Assembly: GCA_002205965.3 (NCBI GenBank) | Contig: NADL03000059.1 | Span: 429,498 to 493,497 of the forward strand | Reading direction: 5' to 3' | Source of the DNA: Kappaphycus alvarezii | Lineage: Eukaryota > Rhodophyta > Florideophyceae > Gigartinales > Solieriaceae | Length of the DNA stretch: 64,000 nucleotides | Shown here: positions 1 through 8,760 of the stretch, one piece after another | Numbering within the stretch: position 1 is the stretch's first letter | How the letters are laid out: each line of letters begins with the position of its first letter | Notes under the pieces: model-generated | Told to the model about the DNA's origin: nothing | Seen by the model: the letters and a program-made list of their open reading frames with translations, nothing else | The model's database searches: none | Translations under genes and position numbers: made by a program

Positions 1-1
1 G

Positions 2-1009
2 CAGTCGTATGCAAAGCTATGTAGGAGGGTGCTGGTGGACCAAGTTCGTCAGGTGTTTATTGCAGAGAAGAAAAAACGATGTGGTAACTCGAAATTGGTC
101 AAAAGTATGAAGTATGAAGACCTACCGCCCTGTAATTTAAGGGACAAGGATATTGTTTTTCCGCTTGTTCGGCTGGCAATGAAAGGGCCTAATCAAAACT
201 ATGAGGTCATGGCGACGGGGAAGGTTAGGTTGAAGGTTTCAAGATCAACCCGTAATCGGAAGGACGTTTTGTTCGTCCTCTTATGTGTGTTGCTGCAGGC
301 CTCTGGACTACAGGGAGTTTGCGAGGCCGTGCTGAAAAGATATGCTAAAGAAGGCCTGTCCCGACTGGGTTGTATCAGGAGAAATCAGTTGCGTAGAGCA
401 GCTTCCGTAGATTGTGGCGGACCTGTCGCATGTACAGCCTATGAAAAAGTCAAGAACATTGTGCGTCTTTTCCATAGAGAAGGAAATAAGACCATTTATG
501 TAGGGGAGGGAAGTGTGAATCCGTGGTGTGCATATTTTCAGGGAGAAGAGGTACCCACGGATTCCTGCATTGTGAATTTCAAAAATGTGGTGAACGAATC
601 AAGCTCATGTGTTACTGGTAAACAGGAAAGAATTCCAGTCCTATGGAGGAAGAATGCCGTTGAAAGGGTATTTTTGCTTGGGCATAGTGGTGAGGAGATT
701 GGAACCGCCATTTTGGTAGACGACGAGGTTGTGTCGCCATCGCATGTAGGAGAAGAAAGCCAAGCTGGTAGTATGGCATCTGCCATGAGTTTAAGAAATG
801 CCGTGGTGATATGTAATCTGCAGTTGATGGCTGGCGTGGACAAATGGTCGTATCCGTTTGCACAGTGGTACACTAATCCGAGTTTTAGGAAGCTTAAGAC
901 TCTGCATTTTGTTTCGAAGTGCCCGCCCACAGAATTGACTGAGGCTACTCTGGCGGAGACCACTGCATTGTTATGGAGCAAAGATCTGCTAAAAGGTACG
1001 AGAGTGTAG
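2..1009 (+). CDS. Unknown multicopy gene X, 3' part (335 codons visible)
   Basis: The frame is open from the window edge to a stop at 1007-1009, so the 5' end lies outside. I do not recognise the protein and assign no function. It is a soluble-looking, mixed-charge sequence with scattered cysteines (for example a DCGGP segment) and no signal peptide or clear membrane segment. The same protein, with many substitutions, is encoded on the minus strand three times in the tandem array (45235-46873, 53390-55027, 61545-63183). Here the part matching the array's 221- and 133-codon frames is one continuous frame, so this copy looks the better preserved. Conservation with many synonymous-looking changes suggests it was under selection. 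It could be a host multigene family member or the ORF of an unrecognised mobile element. A LINE-A copy lies directly downstream in convergent orientation. Confidence 0.6.
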   Translation, partial: QSYAKLCRRVLVDQVRQVFIAEKKKRCGNSKLVKSMKYEDLPPCNLRDKDIVFPLVRLAMKGPNQNYEVMATGKVRLKVSRSTRNRKDVLFVLLCVLLQASGLQGVCEAVLKRYAKEGLSRLGCIRRNQLRRAASVDCGGPVACTAYEKVKNIVRLFHREGNKTIYVGEGSVNPWCAYFQGEEVPTDSCIVNFKNVVNESSSCVTGKQERIPVLWRKNAVERVFLLGHSGEEIGTAILVDDEVVSPSHVGEESQAGSMASAMSLRNAVVICNLQLMAGVDKWSYPFAQWYTNPSFRKLKTLHFVSKCPPTELTEATLAETTALLWSKDLLKGTRV

Positions 1010-1170
1010 AACGCATTTTGAAGTCTAGAGAAGGTTATGAAGGTTTGATTCTACTGGTGGTGATGCCCACTTATGTCCTGCTTGTTCCTACGCTATTGGA
1101 GAAAAGAGTTGGAAGAGCTTTTCTTCACGTAAGGGGATGGTTTGGGAAACTGAGTGACTTTCGCTAGAGG
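1010..1170 (+). other. Conserved 3' flank of gene X
   Basis: About 160 bp after the gene X stop stay alignable with the matching flank in the array (45065-45234, antisense), up to the point where the LINE-A tail begins here. A short frame (973-1167) crosses it in one register. Another register contains a CPAC-type cysteine pair that is only partly kept in the array. It may be 3' UTR or a further exon; I cannot decide between them. Confidence 0.45.
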
Positions 1171-2440
1171 TGGTGGTAGATCTTTTTTTGTCATACAATG
1201 TCGCACAGAGGCGTGCGGAGGGTATTTATAAATTAACTACGGATGCGGGCGGCGGGTAGAAACTTGTCGCGCCTGCATTATTTGGAGACTAAATGCAAAA
1301 CGGGTAACGAAGTCGCGGAGCTCCTGTTGAGGGGAGGAACCGCGACGGGAAGCAGCGAAGGAAGCAAGGCGGCGGAAAAAAGCCTTACCGTCGTCGCCCA
1401 AGGCGCCATAGATATCAATCCCGACGGGGGAGAGGAGGATATCGTTTCGGTTGCAGTAAGTGCCGTAATGACGATGTTTCTCGCGCTCTGCGAGTGTCGC
1501 GGCGGCGCCGGCAGTAACCGTACTTGGCGAAATGTGGCGGCGTGCGGAGGGGTGGGCAACAGTAACGTCGACGGCTATATCGGTACTGTGAAGCCCGTAT
1601 GCAGCGGGTATGTAAATATCCATTCGTAGCACGGGGGACTCCGAATGCCCAGATGAGTCGGGAACCTGGTGGAGGAGCGGATGTTCGACGAGGGCGACGA
1701 TCCCAACTTCCTTGCAGTAGCGGCAAGAACGTTGCGGAGGATGTGGTGACGACGAGTCATTCCGTCTTCGTACTTGCAGGTCAACGCGTGTTGACCACTT
1801 GGATCTAAGACGGGTGCGATGTCGGCCGAGCGGCGGGAGCAGACCGGACAGCGAGTAGATCCAGGGAATAGCGCGATGCCGAGACGTAGAGCCAGAGCGA
1901 CTTTCCAGGCGGAAGAGGACATGTACGTACCGCGGTGGGGGTGAGGAAGCGAAGAGAAAACAGTCGATGCGGAGGATGTGCGCACGGAGAGGAGCCGTGC
2001 TCGGTCGTGGGCTGCCGCGGACGAGAACAAGCTATCGGACTTCGATAGCATGAGTTCAGTTGTGATCGCAGACTGGAGCCTTTCGCCGGGGACCGGCGAT
2101 GAACAACGCTCGAAAAGAGCCGTAGCTGTAAGCGACGAAGACAGCTGCGGGTGGCGGGAGGATAAGAGCGAGATGGCAGACCGAGGGATCTCTTCCAAGT
2201 GGCGGTCCTGGGAAAGGGTAAGCAGGTCGGAGATAAGTCGAAAAGAATCAATTACAGATGCTGCGTATGCAGCCTCGGTAATGTCCGAAGTTTGCAGGAG
2301 ACCTAGACCGCCCATTGAGAAGGGGAGAGAGGCTTGGAGCCAGGCTCGCTCTGGACAGGGCAGCTGCAATTGGTGGAACGCTTCCCTCTGCTTCTGATCG
2401 AAGCTAGCGGCGAGAACCGCAGATTGAGTGGAGAGGTAGA
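1171..2440 (-). mobile_element. LINE-A copy 1, 5'-truncated (RT thumb, zinc finger, RLE)
   Basis: On the minus strand the copy encodes the end of a LINE polyprotein: a thumb-like region, a CPVC...H...C zinc finger, then the RLE core (MDIYIP followed by VDVTV). Reading passes between frames, so the copy is broken. The 3' end, at the left, carries a short (CCA)n tail, seen on the plus strand as GGTGGTGG from 1171. It is nearly identical to the LINE-A copies at 47.0, 55.2 and 63.3 kb, including the same 5' truncation point near 2437, so these are probably duplicates of one ancestral insertion or descend from the same truncated source. It sits tail-to-tail with gene X. Confidence 0.8.
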
Positions 2441-2536
2441 GATGGAAAATAGCGGTCAAGTAAAGGTATATTACTACTGTACATGAACTGTTCGCGTACA
2501 GCATTACACTCAAAAACACAATTTTTAATGAAATGA

Positions 2537-3895
2537 ATTATTTATACTTCCGATTCCTTCGTCAGCGCCGCATTCGACACCCGTCAAGCTGCAGTCGATC
2601 GCATCTTTTCCTGTCTTCAGTCCTTCGATGACGCCCAGATGGCCTACCACTTGCACCGTTTCTGTGCGAGCGCTTGTAAGGTTATTTATCTGCAGCGGAC
2701 TCTCTCCCCCCACCAATCTACGGCTCTGGCCGTCAGCTTCGACCGGAAGCAGCGGAAGGCGTTCGCACAGATTCATGGTCCTTGCACCGACTCCGAATGG
2801 GAGCAAGCCTGCCTTCCTATTTCCTACGGTGGTCTCGGCATTCCTCTCGCTTCTTCAATCCCTGAGTCCGCTTATGCGGCTTCGATGATTGATGTTTTCA
2901 GGCGTTTCTCAGATCTGCTCTCATTCTCGGGAGACCTACACCTTGAGGAAGTGCCTCGGGCCGCGATCTCTTTATTATCTACCCGTTATCCAGATCTTTC
3001 GGCTTCCCTGTCGCCCACTTCTCTGTTTCAGCGATGTCAAACGCCAGTCCCCGGCGAACGGCTCCAGTCTTCTATCTCGTCTGAGCTTCACAGTTTGACG
3101 TTCAATCGGATCTTCAGTTCATCCTCTGACCACGACAGATGTCGCCTCATGTCCGTCCGTGAGTCGTCCTCCTGTTCCACGTTCTTAACTTTATCGCACC
3201 CTCACCGCGGCACCTATCTGTCCTCGCATGTCTGGATAGTGGCTGTCTCGCTACGCCTCGGCCGCGCGATTTTCTCTGATCATGATCGATGTCGGGTATG
3301 TGCTCGCCGTTCCAACGACATCGCCCCGTTGCTCGATTCCCTGGGCAAACACGCCCTCACCTGTAAGTACGACGATGGGCAGACTCGTCGCCACAATGTC
3401 TTGCGTAACGCTCTCCATCGTTACTGTAAGGAGCTTGGAATTTCTGCCTCTCTTGAACATCTGCTTCCTCCCCTTCCCCCTTTGTCCTCTCCCTCGTCCG
3501 CCCTCCGCATAGACCTTTTTATTCCTGGTGCATATGGCCTCGACCCGAAGGATATCGCTTTGGATGTCACAGTGGCCCATCCACAGGTCACTTCTCGCGT
3601 TTCCCAGTGTGCCCTATCTGGCACCGCAGCTGCCTCAATGGCTGAACGTGCGAAACACACGCACTACGGTCTAGTCTGCCACGCGAACGATATACGCCTT
3701 CTTCCTGTTGGTATTGATGTGTTCGGTGCCCTTGGGGCCGAGGGTGCGACTTTCTTCCGGCGCCTTTCTACGTTTGCTGCTGCCCGTCGGGGCGCCACTC
3801 CCCAATGGGAGCTGCACCTCCTAATCACGCGCTTTGTGTTCTGCTTGCATGGGTTGCAAGCGCGTCAAGTTCTTACCAGATGCATTTCCGATTAG
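2537..3895 (+). CDS. LINE-A' polyprotein C-terminal part (RT thumb, zinc finger, RLE), 5'-truncated
   Basis: A single open frame; the first ATG is at 2639 (418 codons), but homology to other LINE-A copies starts upstream near 2537, so the ATG is internal and the element is 5'-truncated. Counting from the ATG, the zinc finger is C218-x2-C221...H238...C242, followed by a basic RRH segment. The endonuclease core is IDLF around residue 291 and DVTV at 309-312, the PD...D-V-T layout of restriction-like endonucleases in R2/NeSL-type LINEs. In that family the domain nicks target DNA to prime reverse transcription. No RT catalytic motif remains. It is the longest intact LINE-A-like C-terminus here and is diverged from LINE-A copy 1, so it is a separate subfamily. 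Confidence 0.8.
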   Translation: MIYTSDSFVSAAFDTRQAAVDRIFSCLQSFDDAQMAYHLHRFCASACKVIYLQRTLSPHQSTALAVSFDRKQRKAFAQIHGPCTDSEWEQACLPISYGGLGIPLASSIPESAYAASMIDVFRRFSDLLSFSGDLHLEEVPRAAISLLSTRYPDLSASLSPTSLFQRCQTPVPGERLQSSISSELHSLTFNRIFSSSSDHDRCRLMSVRESSSCSTFLTLSHPHRGTYLSSHVWIVAVSLRLGRAIFSDHDRCRVCARRSNDIAPLLDSLGKHALTCKYDDGQTRRHNVLRNALHRYCKELGISASLEHLLPPLPPLSSPSSALRIDLFIPGAYGLDPKDIALDVTVAHPQVTSRVSQCALSGTAAASMAERAKHTHYGLVCHANDIRLLPVGIDVFGALGAEGATFFRRLSTFAAARRGATPQWELHLLITRFVFCLHGLQARQVLTRCISD

Positions 3896-3989
3896 TTCCT
3901 CTCTCATCCCCCTTCGCATGTTAGTTTCTCTGTAATCCCCCTCAGCATGTTCTCCCACATGCTTTTTCCGAATTCCGTAAAGATTACAC

Positions 3990-4275
3990 ACACATACTTC
4001 GGGCGGAGGAATGTCGGGTGCTTTTAACGTCTAAAAGATATGGTCGTTTCTGGCCCAGATTACCCTTGAGGGTGACCAGTAGCACCTCTTAATTGTCCCT
4101 ACAAAGCCGGCTCAAGGCCGGCTTGCAAGCATACTGCGTTGATCATTACGGCTGCGGAACGTGCCTTTGAGTTTGTACCGCTCGGACCCTGCCGTAGGTC
4201 CCATCGCCGTAACGACCACGTCCCGCGCGTTATTGGTCAGCACTCTACAGGCATCTGGATGTCATCCTCCGAGAG
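3990..4275 (-). mobile_element. LINE-D C-terminus and 3' UTR, short truncated copy
   Basis: Read on the minus strand, the right part encodes a degraded STLGG-HPDA segment, the last conserved block of the RLE protein. This is followed by a 3' UTR similar to 36895-37172 and to the LINE-D ends in the tandem array (shared AAGCCGGCTCAAGGCC, plus-strand reading). Its 3' end faces the 3' end of LINE-A'. It is diverged, so an old insertion. Confidence 0.65.
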
Positions 4276-4436
4276 TTGATATAGGGATAGATACGAGCCT
4301 ATCTTTAACGGAGGTTGTTATAAATTAGTCATATCTTCTTTGCTTCGAGGAGACAGCCGCATTGAGGGAGCTGAGCGGATGAAAGTTATGCCCCCTCCTG
4401 TAGGGAGTTGTCCGGGCTTTTAAGATTCAGCACCCT
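4276..4436. other. Spacer, nothing recognised
   Basis: Short non-coding stretch between LINE-D and LINE-E remains. It may include the LINE-E 3' UTR, whose end I could not place. Confidence 0.3.
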
Positions 4437-4561
4437 TCATACGTAATATGCAGACCTCAATTGATTCAAATTACTCAAGGACATTGAATTACTTTCCCAC
4501 AGACATAGGCAGGTGCAACATGCAAAGTCTTGAATACCCCGCTGTAACAAACCTAAAACAA

Positions 4562-5260
4562 TTAGGTTTGAATAGGGTGACCCAACTCTGCATGTTGTGG
4601 GGCGCGACATAATACAGACGCGGCACACGTGGAACAAATCGCATAACTAAGCTGCTGATAAAGCCGATTCTTCACTCCTCCCGCCGAGCATCTGCTGCGG
4701 GTTGCGACAGCGGCCGCGTATTCGTCGATTAGCTTCGACGTCGTCGCAGACGGCGATCCAAGTGAGTCGAATGCTAGCGGCACAAACTTCCATCCCAGTT
4801 TTGATCGTCCTGGGAAGGCTTCACCGGGGATTGCTGCTACTTTGCTGGCAAGATCCCTATTTTTCCGTCTTTCCGCTGCCTTGGTAACGGCGCGCGCCTC
4901 ATGCGCTGCAATGGACATGAACCCCTCTTGGAAAAGCGATGTTTCTGTGACGTCGTAGGCCACCGAGAGGGGCGGCAAGGTGTTGATCTCTTCCGACCTT
5001 GGGCGCACTAGAATGTCGGCAGGCCGTGCATTCAGTCCGGGAAGTGAGTTTTTCACCTCATATTGGACGCCGACTCCTGCTGCTTTGAACAGTTGTCGGC
5101 CAAATACCTTCACCACGGCATTGTGCTAGTTAGTCCATCCCAGGCCTTTTTTGCAAAAATCCGCGGCACGGTCACCTCGGTTGTCCATGGGCCTATTGCA
5201 CTCCGCGCATTGCAGCTGCACAGTGTCGTCAAACAAGTGAACTCCCAGGTGGCGGCGTAG
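4562..5260 (-). pseudogene. LINE-E zinc finger and restriction-like endonuclease
   Basis: The right part (5160-5260, minus strand) encodes a CAEC pair with a later C and H (knuckle-like zinc finger). The 184-codon frame 4562-5116 carries RPADILV near residues 31-37 and AYDVT at 54-58, the RPD...D-V-T core of RLE-type LINE endonucleases. The usual STLGGWHP end block is replaced by a diverged PLAFDSLGSPSA segment. The finger and nuclease are in different frames. Confidence 0.7.
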
Positions 5261-5279
5261 CATCACTGACCACATCTTA

Positions 5280-5992
5280 TTATGGGTCCGGCTGACCGCA
5301 GACGGATGTGCGGTGAGAAAGGCTGCAGCAGGCGTCTAAGTATGCCTGGCGGCAGATACTTCGCCGAATATCAGCTTCCGTATGCAGTGTAGTGCTTGGT
5401 AACCTCTCCCATTCCTCTTCTTTCCAGAATCCCTTTGCTGCCGACTTGCACCAGGCTCGATACAATATGCTGTGTGTTTTATCGGGCTTGTTTGCAAGAC
5501 TGGCCGCTGTCAGCGTTTCCGGGAGACCACTATGTCCGTCAGAGAAGCTTGGGTGGAGTCGTCGGACAAACTCGAGAAGGTGAGTATCAGCATGAGCATA
5601 GCTTTGTGCATGGTGGTGGGCTACGCTAGGATCATCGGGGCATGTCACTTGTTCGGAGTCGATGACGCTGGCCGCATACGACACTAGATTCAGCGTTGTC
5701 ACGGGTTGAATCCGTGGCCTCCGAGGCGCAACGGAAGAGCCACTCGCTGACGGACCGCACTTGTCATCAGCACGTTGTTTGACCGCGGGTAATATTCCAT
5801 CTGTTCTTGGTCAAATCTCATTTCCAGGACGCTTGTTGCACTCGGCGGTGTTAGCTTCATCACATGATTTTGCTTGCATGCCGAGGCATAAACGCGGTGG
5901 AGGTGGAACCGGATGCGAGCATTCCCAATCCCATCGATCAGCGATAGCGTGTTTTTGCATCCTGCAATTTTTACATTGAGGAAGTTCTCCAT
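5280..5992 (-). pseudogene. LINE-E thumb and linker remnant
   Basis: Two overlapping frames, 5699-5992 (97 codons) and 5280-5702 (140 codons). The first contains FHLHRVYASACK and PLRLGGHGF, blocks shared with LINE-A' (YHLHRFCASACK; PISYGGLGIP). The second continues with a SYAASVIDS segment, also shared. They form the thumb/linker between RT and zinc finger. Confidence 0.65.
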
Positions 5993-5999
5993 GAATTGA

Positions 6000-6500
6000 G
6001 GTGAACCGATCGGGGCGCCGAGGAGGTCAATGCCGTGATTTGAGAAGTTCTCATTTGGAAAGCGGTGCAGTAGGGGTGTCTCAGTGGCAAGATGACGCGG
6101 CCAAAATAAGCGTGTCTTCGCCGGGCTTAGATACAGGCCATGATCAGGCCCCTTAGACCTCAGGATCTCGACAGCCTTGTCGAGCTCAGTGTGATTGCCT
6201 ACCAGGGTGCAGTCATCCGCATACCATCTGCGTAAATGGAGTTGGGTCTGATCGGAAATTTCTTATGCCAATGGGTATGTAACAAGGGAGAAGATCAACA
6301 TACTTGCTGGGTCCCCTTGTAGTATCCCTTCTTGGCTGGGGATGTCTTGTGTCGATGCCGCAGGCAAGATTAGGGACTGTATTTGACGAACATACACCTT
6401 GTTCAGAAAACGGCATAACGACGGCACTTTGGTCGGCAGGAGGTCGATCATTTTCTGTCTCGAAAAGCGGTTGAACGTATTATGTGCACCCACTGAAACC
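6000..6500 (-). pseudogene. LINE-E reverse transcriptase palm remnant
   Basis: Minus strand: an LVSVGAHNTFNRFSRQ segment (motif A region; the expected catalytic Asp before AHN is Gly here), then EGILQGDPASMLIFS (motif B), then in another frame WYADDCTLVG (motif C) and a KAVEILRSKG...SPAKTRLFWP segment. These are the fingers-palm landmarks of group-II-intron-like RTs of LINEs. The altered motif A residue and the frame change make this copy inactive. Confidence 0.75.
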
Positions 6501-6536
6501 AGCGCGTAGTCCTCATCTTCACCTTTGGTGGGGGGG

Positions 6537-6583
6537 GAATTCTTGGGTTATTTTAATGCATGGAAGATGTGGTCGGTTATATT
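6537..6583 (-). mobile_element. Tiny LINE 3' end (about 47 bp) inside LINE-E
   Basis: On the minus strand it reads CGACCACATCTTCCATGC, ATTAAAATAACCCAAG and a run of C. This is the terminal block also seen at 26776-26825 and 43905-43965 and, more distantly, in LINE-D 3' ends. It separates the LINE-E block ending near 6590 from the motif A block beginning near 6520. I see no clear target duplication. Confidence 0.55.
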
Positions 6584-7552
6584 CACGAGGCTAATACCTC
6601 TAGTGGAGACCGGTCTTCGGGCTTCGTGTACGATAGAATCCAGTCCGCAGTGCACTCCGTTGGCCACCTCTAGTGGAGTGAGGTATTCCCTCGTGTCTTC
6701 CAATGCTTGGGGTAAGAGCACTTTCGTCACCAGTCGCCGCAAGGCCGCAGTAGGACTTTCAGGTCCGGAAGTGTTGACCTTGGATGCTTCCGCATCTGAG
6801 TCAATCTTTGTGGGAGCGAGGTTCTCGCATCCCGCGTAGAACTTCGTGATGAAGTTTTCTACGAAGTCATCCCCTCTTGGGAGGGTTGCTGCTGCTGCGT
6901 AGACGAGGCGGGTGATTGCTCCCGCCAGGGCTTTGTGGTTTTCCATTGTTATTTCGGAGGCCACGGTCTTGAGCTTTGCGAATTCGCGCGCAGCAGCAAC
7001 GCAAGTGCCACCTTTCCACTCGGCTGTGGGGAGCTTGGCGATGAGCCCAGAAAGCGAGTTTGGGGAAAGGCGAGCACCATTGTAAATGTTGGGGATCTCC
7101 TGGAGTATTTTAAGGAGACCTTGGGAGTCCGCGGCGTAGTACACAACAATTGTCCAATTTCCCGATGTAAGGAGTGCGTGCTTGGGCAGGGGTACTCCAG
7201 CATCTTCAGCTGCGATTAGCAAGCTAGCTTGTGCATTCTCATAGGCCGGTAGGGTTCCACTGCGTAGAGGACCTGCGGAGAAAGCCAGCGTGGACATCAT
7301 CGGGGCCAACGTAGGAGGTAATCCTGTCATACTGTTCAGGGGGATAGGTGATTTCGATGTGGGGGCGCGAATCCGGCACGTTGGAGTCTCGTCCTGCAGT
7401 GGGGTGGCCAGGTCAAGAGATCCTGTCTGCAGTCGACAGAAATCGCGCACGGTGGACGGGACAGTAGCAACTCGAGGGCTCGTGTGGGCCTTAACGATCT
7501 GTACCCACGAAGGCAGGCGCGCCTTGGCCTTGAGCTTGGCGGCTCTTTCCAT
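6584..7552 (-). CDS. LINE-E N-terminal ORF joined to first RT block
   Basis: Begins with an ATG at 7552. The first roughly 270 residues match nothing I know: Ala/Leu/Pro-rich, no zinc-finger cysteine pattern. The end (an LRRLV segment followed by REYLTPLEVANG) aligns with LINE-B (LRRLVSS, then STYLQTLQVG), which places it just before RT motif A. The SAPGGPD-like and PRPIAVGE segments that precede this in LINE-B are absent, so the copy lost sequence or the family differs. The open frame continues to 6548 only because it reads into a short inserted 3' end. If translated it would be a truncated, catalytically dead protein. Confidence 0.55.
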
Positions 7553-7751
7553 TCTGGTGACTGGATCGAGGATTTGTGGGGATCGTTGGAGGAAGGGGAA
7601 AGAAAGGCGGGCGAAGCGAAGGCAGAAAAGGGGGGTGTTCTGTACCTATGCAATAATAGTTCAAGAACATTGCATACTGCCAGCACATGATAAGTGCTGT
7701 TGTACAGATGCTGACATACTACAGTAATTGTACGGGGTTCATTGACTGACA

Positions 7752-7802
7752 GGGATAGATCGGATAAATCTTCCAAGAGTAAAACACCCAAACGTTCCTC
7801 CC
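7752..7802 (+). mobile_element. 51-bp LINE-C 3' end with 10-bp target duplication
   Basis: The 51 bp are only the end of the LINE-C 3' UTR (GATCGGATAAATCTTCCAAG, AGTAAAACACCCAAACG, then C/T). TTGACTGACA occurs exactly at 7742-7751 and again at 7803-7812. That direct repeat shows the fragment inserted as an independent event. Confidence 0.85.
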
Positions 7803-7919
7803 TTGACTGACAATTCCGACTACACCGAATCTGCACTCGGTTTTAGTCGCAAAAGCTATTTATAGTGTATGCTTAGAACTTACTCTTTCGATAAGATTTT
7901 CCCTTACAATAAAAGGGGA

Positions 7920-8210
7920 CACAGAATTGGCCAACGACCAACGCCGAGCGCCCGAGAGAGAGCTTAGCATCAGAAAAGCATTCCTTTCGTTTCAAGAGAG
8001 GGCGCCAAGGGGTTGAAGAGCGTGACATCGAAGAAGTCCGTACCTCCATTGCTTGCCATCAGTCAGATGTATCGCCTTATGCGATGGACCCCCTCCCGCC
8101 GTTCGACGGCGGGGTGGCGGGCCGCTTGCTGCAGATCTTGTCCGAGGAGGATGACTTGGCAGTAATGTCGTTTGGTTCTGTGCCTACCGTGCTGAAAGTG
8201 CAGGAGGTGA
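7920..8210 (-). mobile_element. LINE-B-like copy, downstream half (zinc finger end and RLE)
   Basis: Minus-strand translation gives HLLHF, RH, VILLGQDLQQAARHP and NGGTDFFDVTLFNPLAPS, matching LINE-B unit 2 (HLLHC, RH, VTLLGNDLAGAARRP, AGGTDYFDVTFVNPLAPS). The match begins exactly at the copia-1 boundary and continues on the far side at 12857. It fades left of about 7920. The zinc-finger cysteine is Phe here and the RPD motif is degraded. Confidence 0.8.
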
Positions 8211-8760
8211 TGTAAAAATTGACCAAATATTTTAATATCTATCCCGGTGTCCTACAGTGATGCTGAATTGTGGAGCAATATTTTTATTGAGGCCCACAAT
8301 TTATGTTTATTGTGAATCATCAAGGAATAATTCTATCTATTTACACTGGCACTATCTTATGCTGAATTCAGTGTGAAATACTTTTTATGTCTTGCAGTTG
8401 GGTTTTTATGTTATACAGGCTATAATTATTGCATTTATGCTGCCAAAAAATTATTATGTGGATGATTGCCTACCTGGAAAATACTGCAATAATTATTGCT
8501 GAGCCTGAATCATGTCTACCAAAACTATTGTAAGGCTCACCTGATTTTTGTAGCACGTTCACCAAGGTGTAGAGTATAAGTAGTCCTAGGTTGTTAGAAA
8601 TATTTTTTACATCCTCGGGCCGTCGAAATATTCCCCTCGATCAGCTATCATTAAATTTGGTTTTCTATTCATTATTCATTCAAAGTCCAATTGTGGCATT
8701 TATTTATTTATTCAAGTTGGAACTATTTATGTTTTGGATCTACCTATCCCAATTATTTTG
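8211..8760 (+). repeat. Copia-1 5' LTR (550 bp)
   Basis: Starts TGTAAAAATTGACC and ends CCCAATTATTTTGCA; matches 12359-12856. Related LTRs occur at 17490-18048 (-), more distantly at 21112-21670 (+), and in pieces at 37.6-38.2 kb. The gag reading frame begins only a few bases after the LTR, and I could not recognise a tRNA primer-binding site. Confidence 0.9.

Larger units (their letters stand above)
4437..7552 (-). mobile_element. LINE-E, long but broken copy (N-terminus to RLE)
   Basis: The minus strand carries, in order from 7552 down to about 4440, all parts of one RLE-type LINE spread over several frames: an unknown N-terminal region running into the first RT block, RT motifs A to B, the WYADD motif C near 6218-6235, thumb, zinc finger and endonuclease. 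It is therefore a nearly full-length fossil broken by several frameshifts. A 47-bp 3' end of another LINE interrupts the RT part. Its motif C is YADD, whereas LINE-B has YHDD. Confidence 0.75.

Noticed and set aside
1237-1632. Long overlapping plus-strand frames opposite LINE-A (1243-1629, 47083-47403, 55235-55621)
   Set aside because: They are antisense shadows of the RLE coding sequence and contain no independent family signal.
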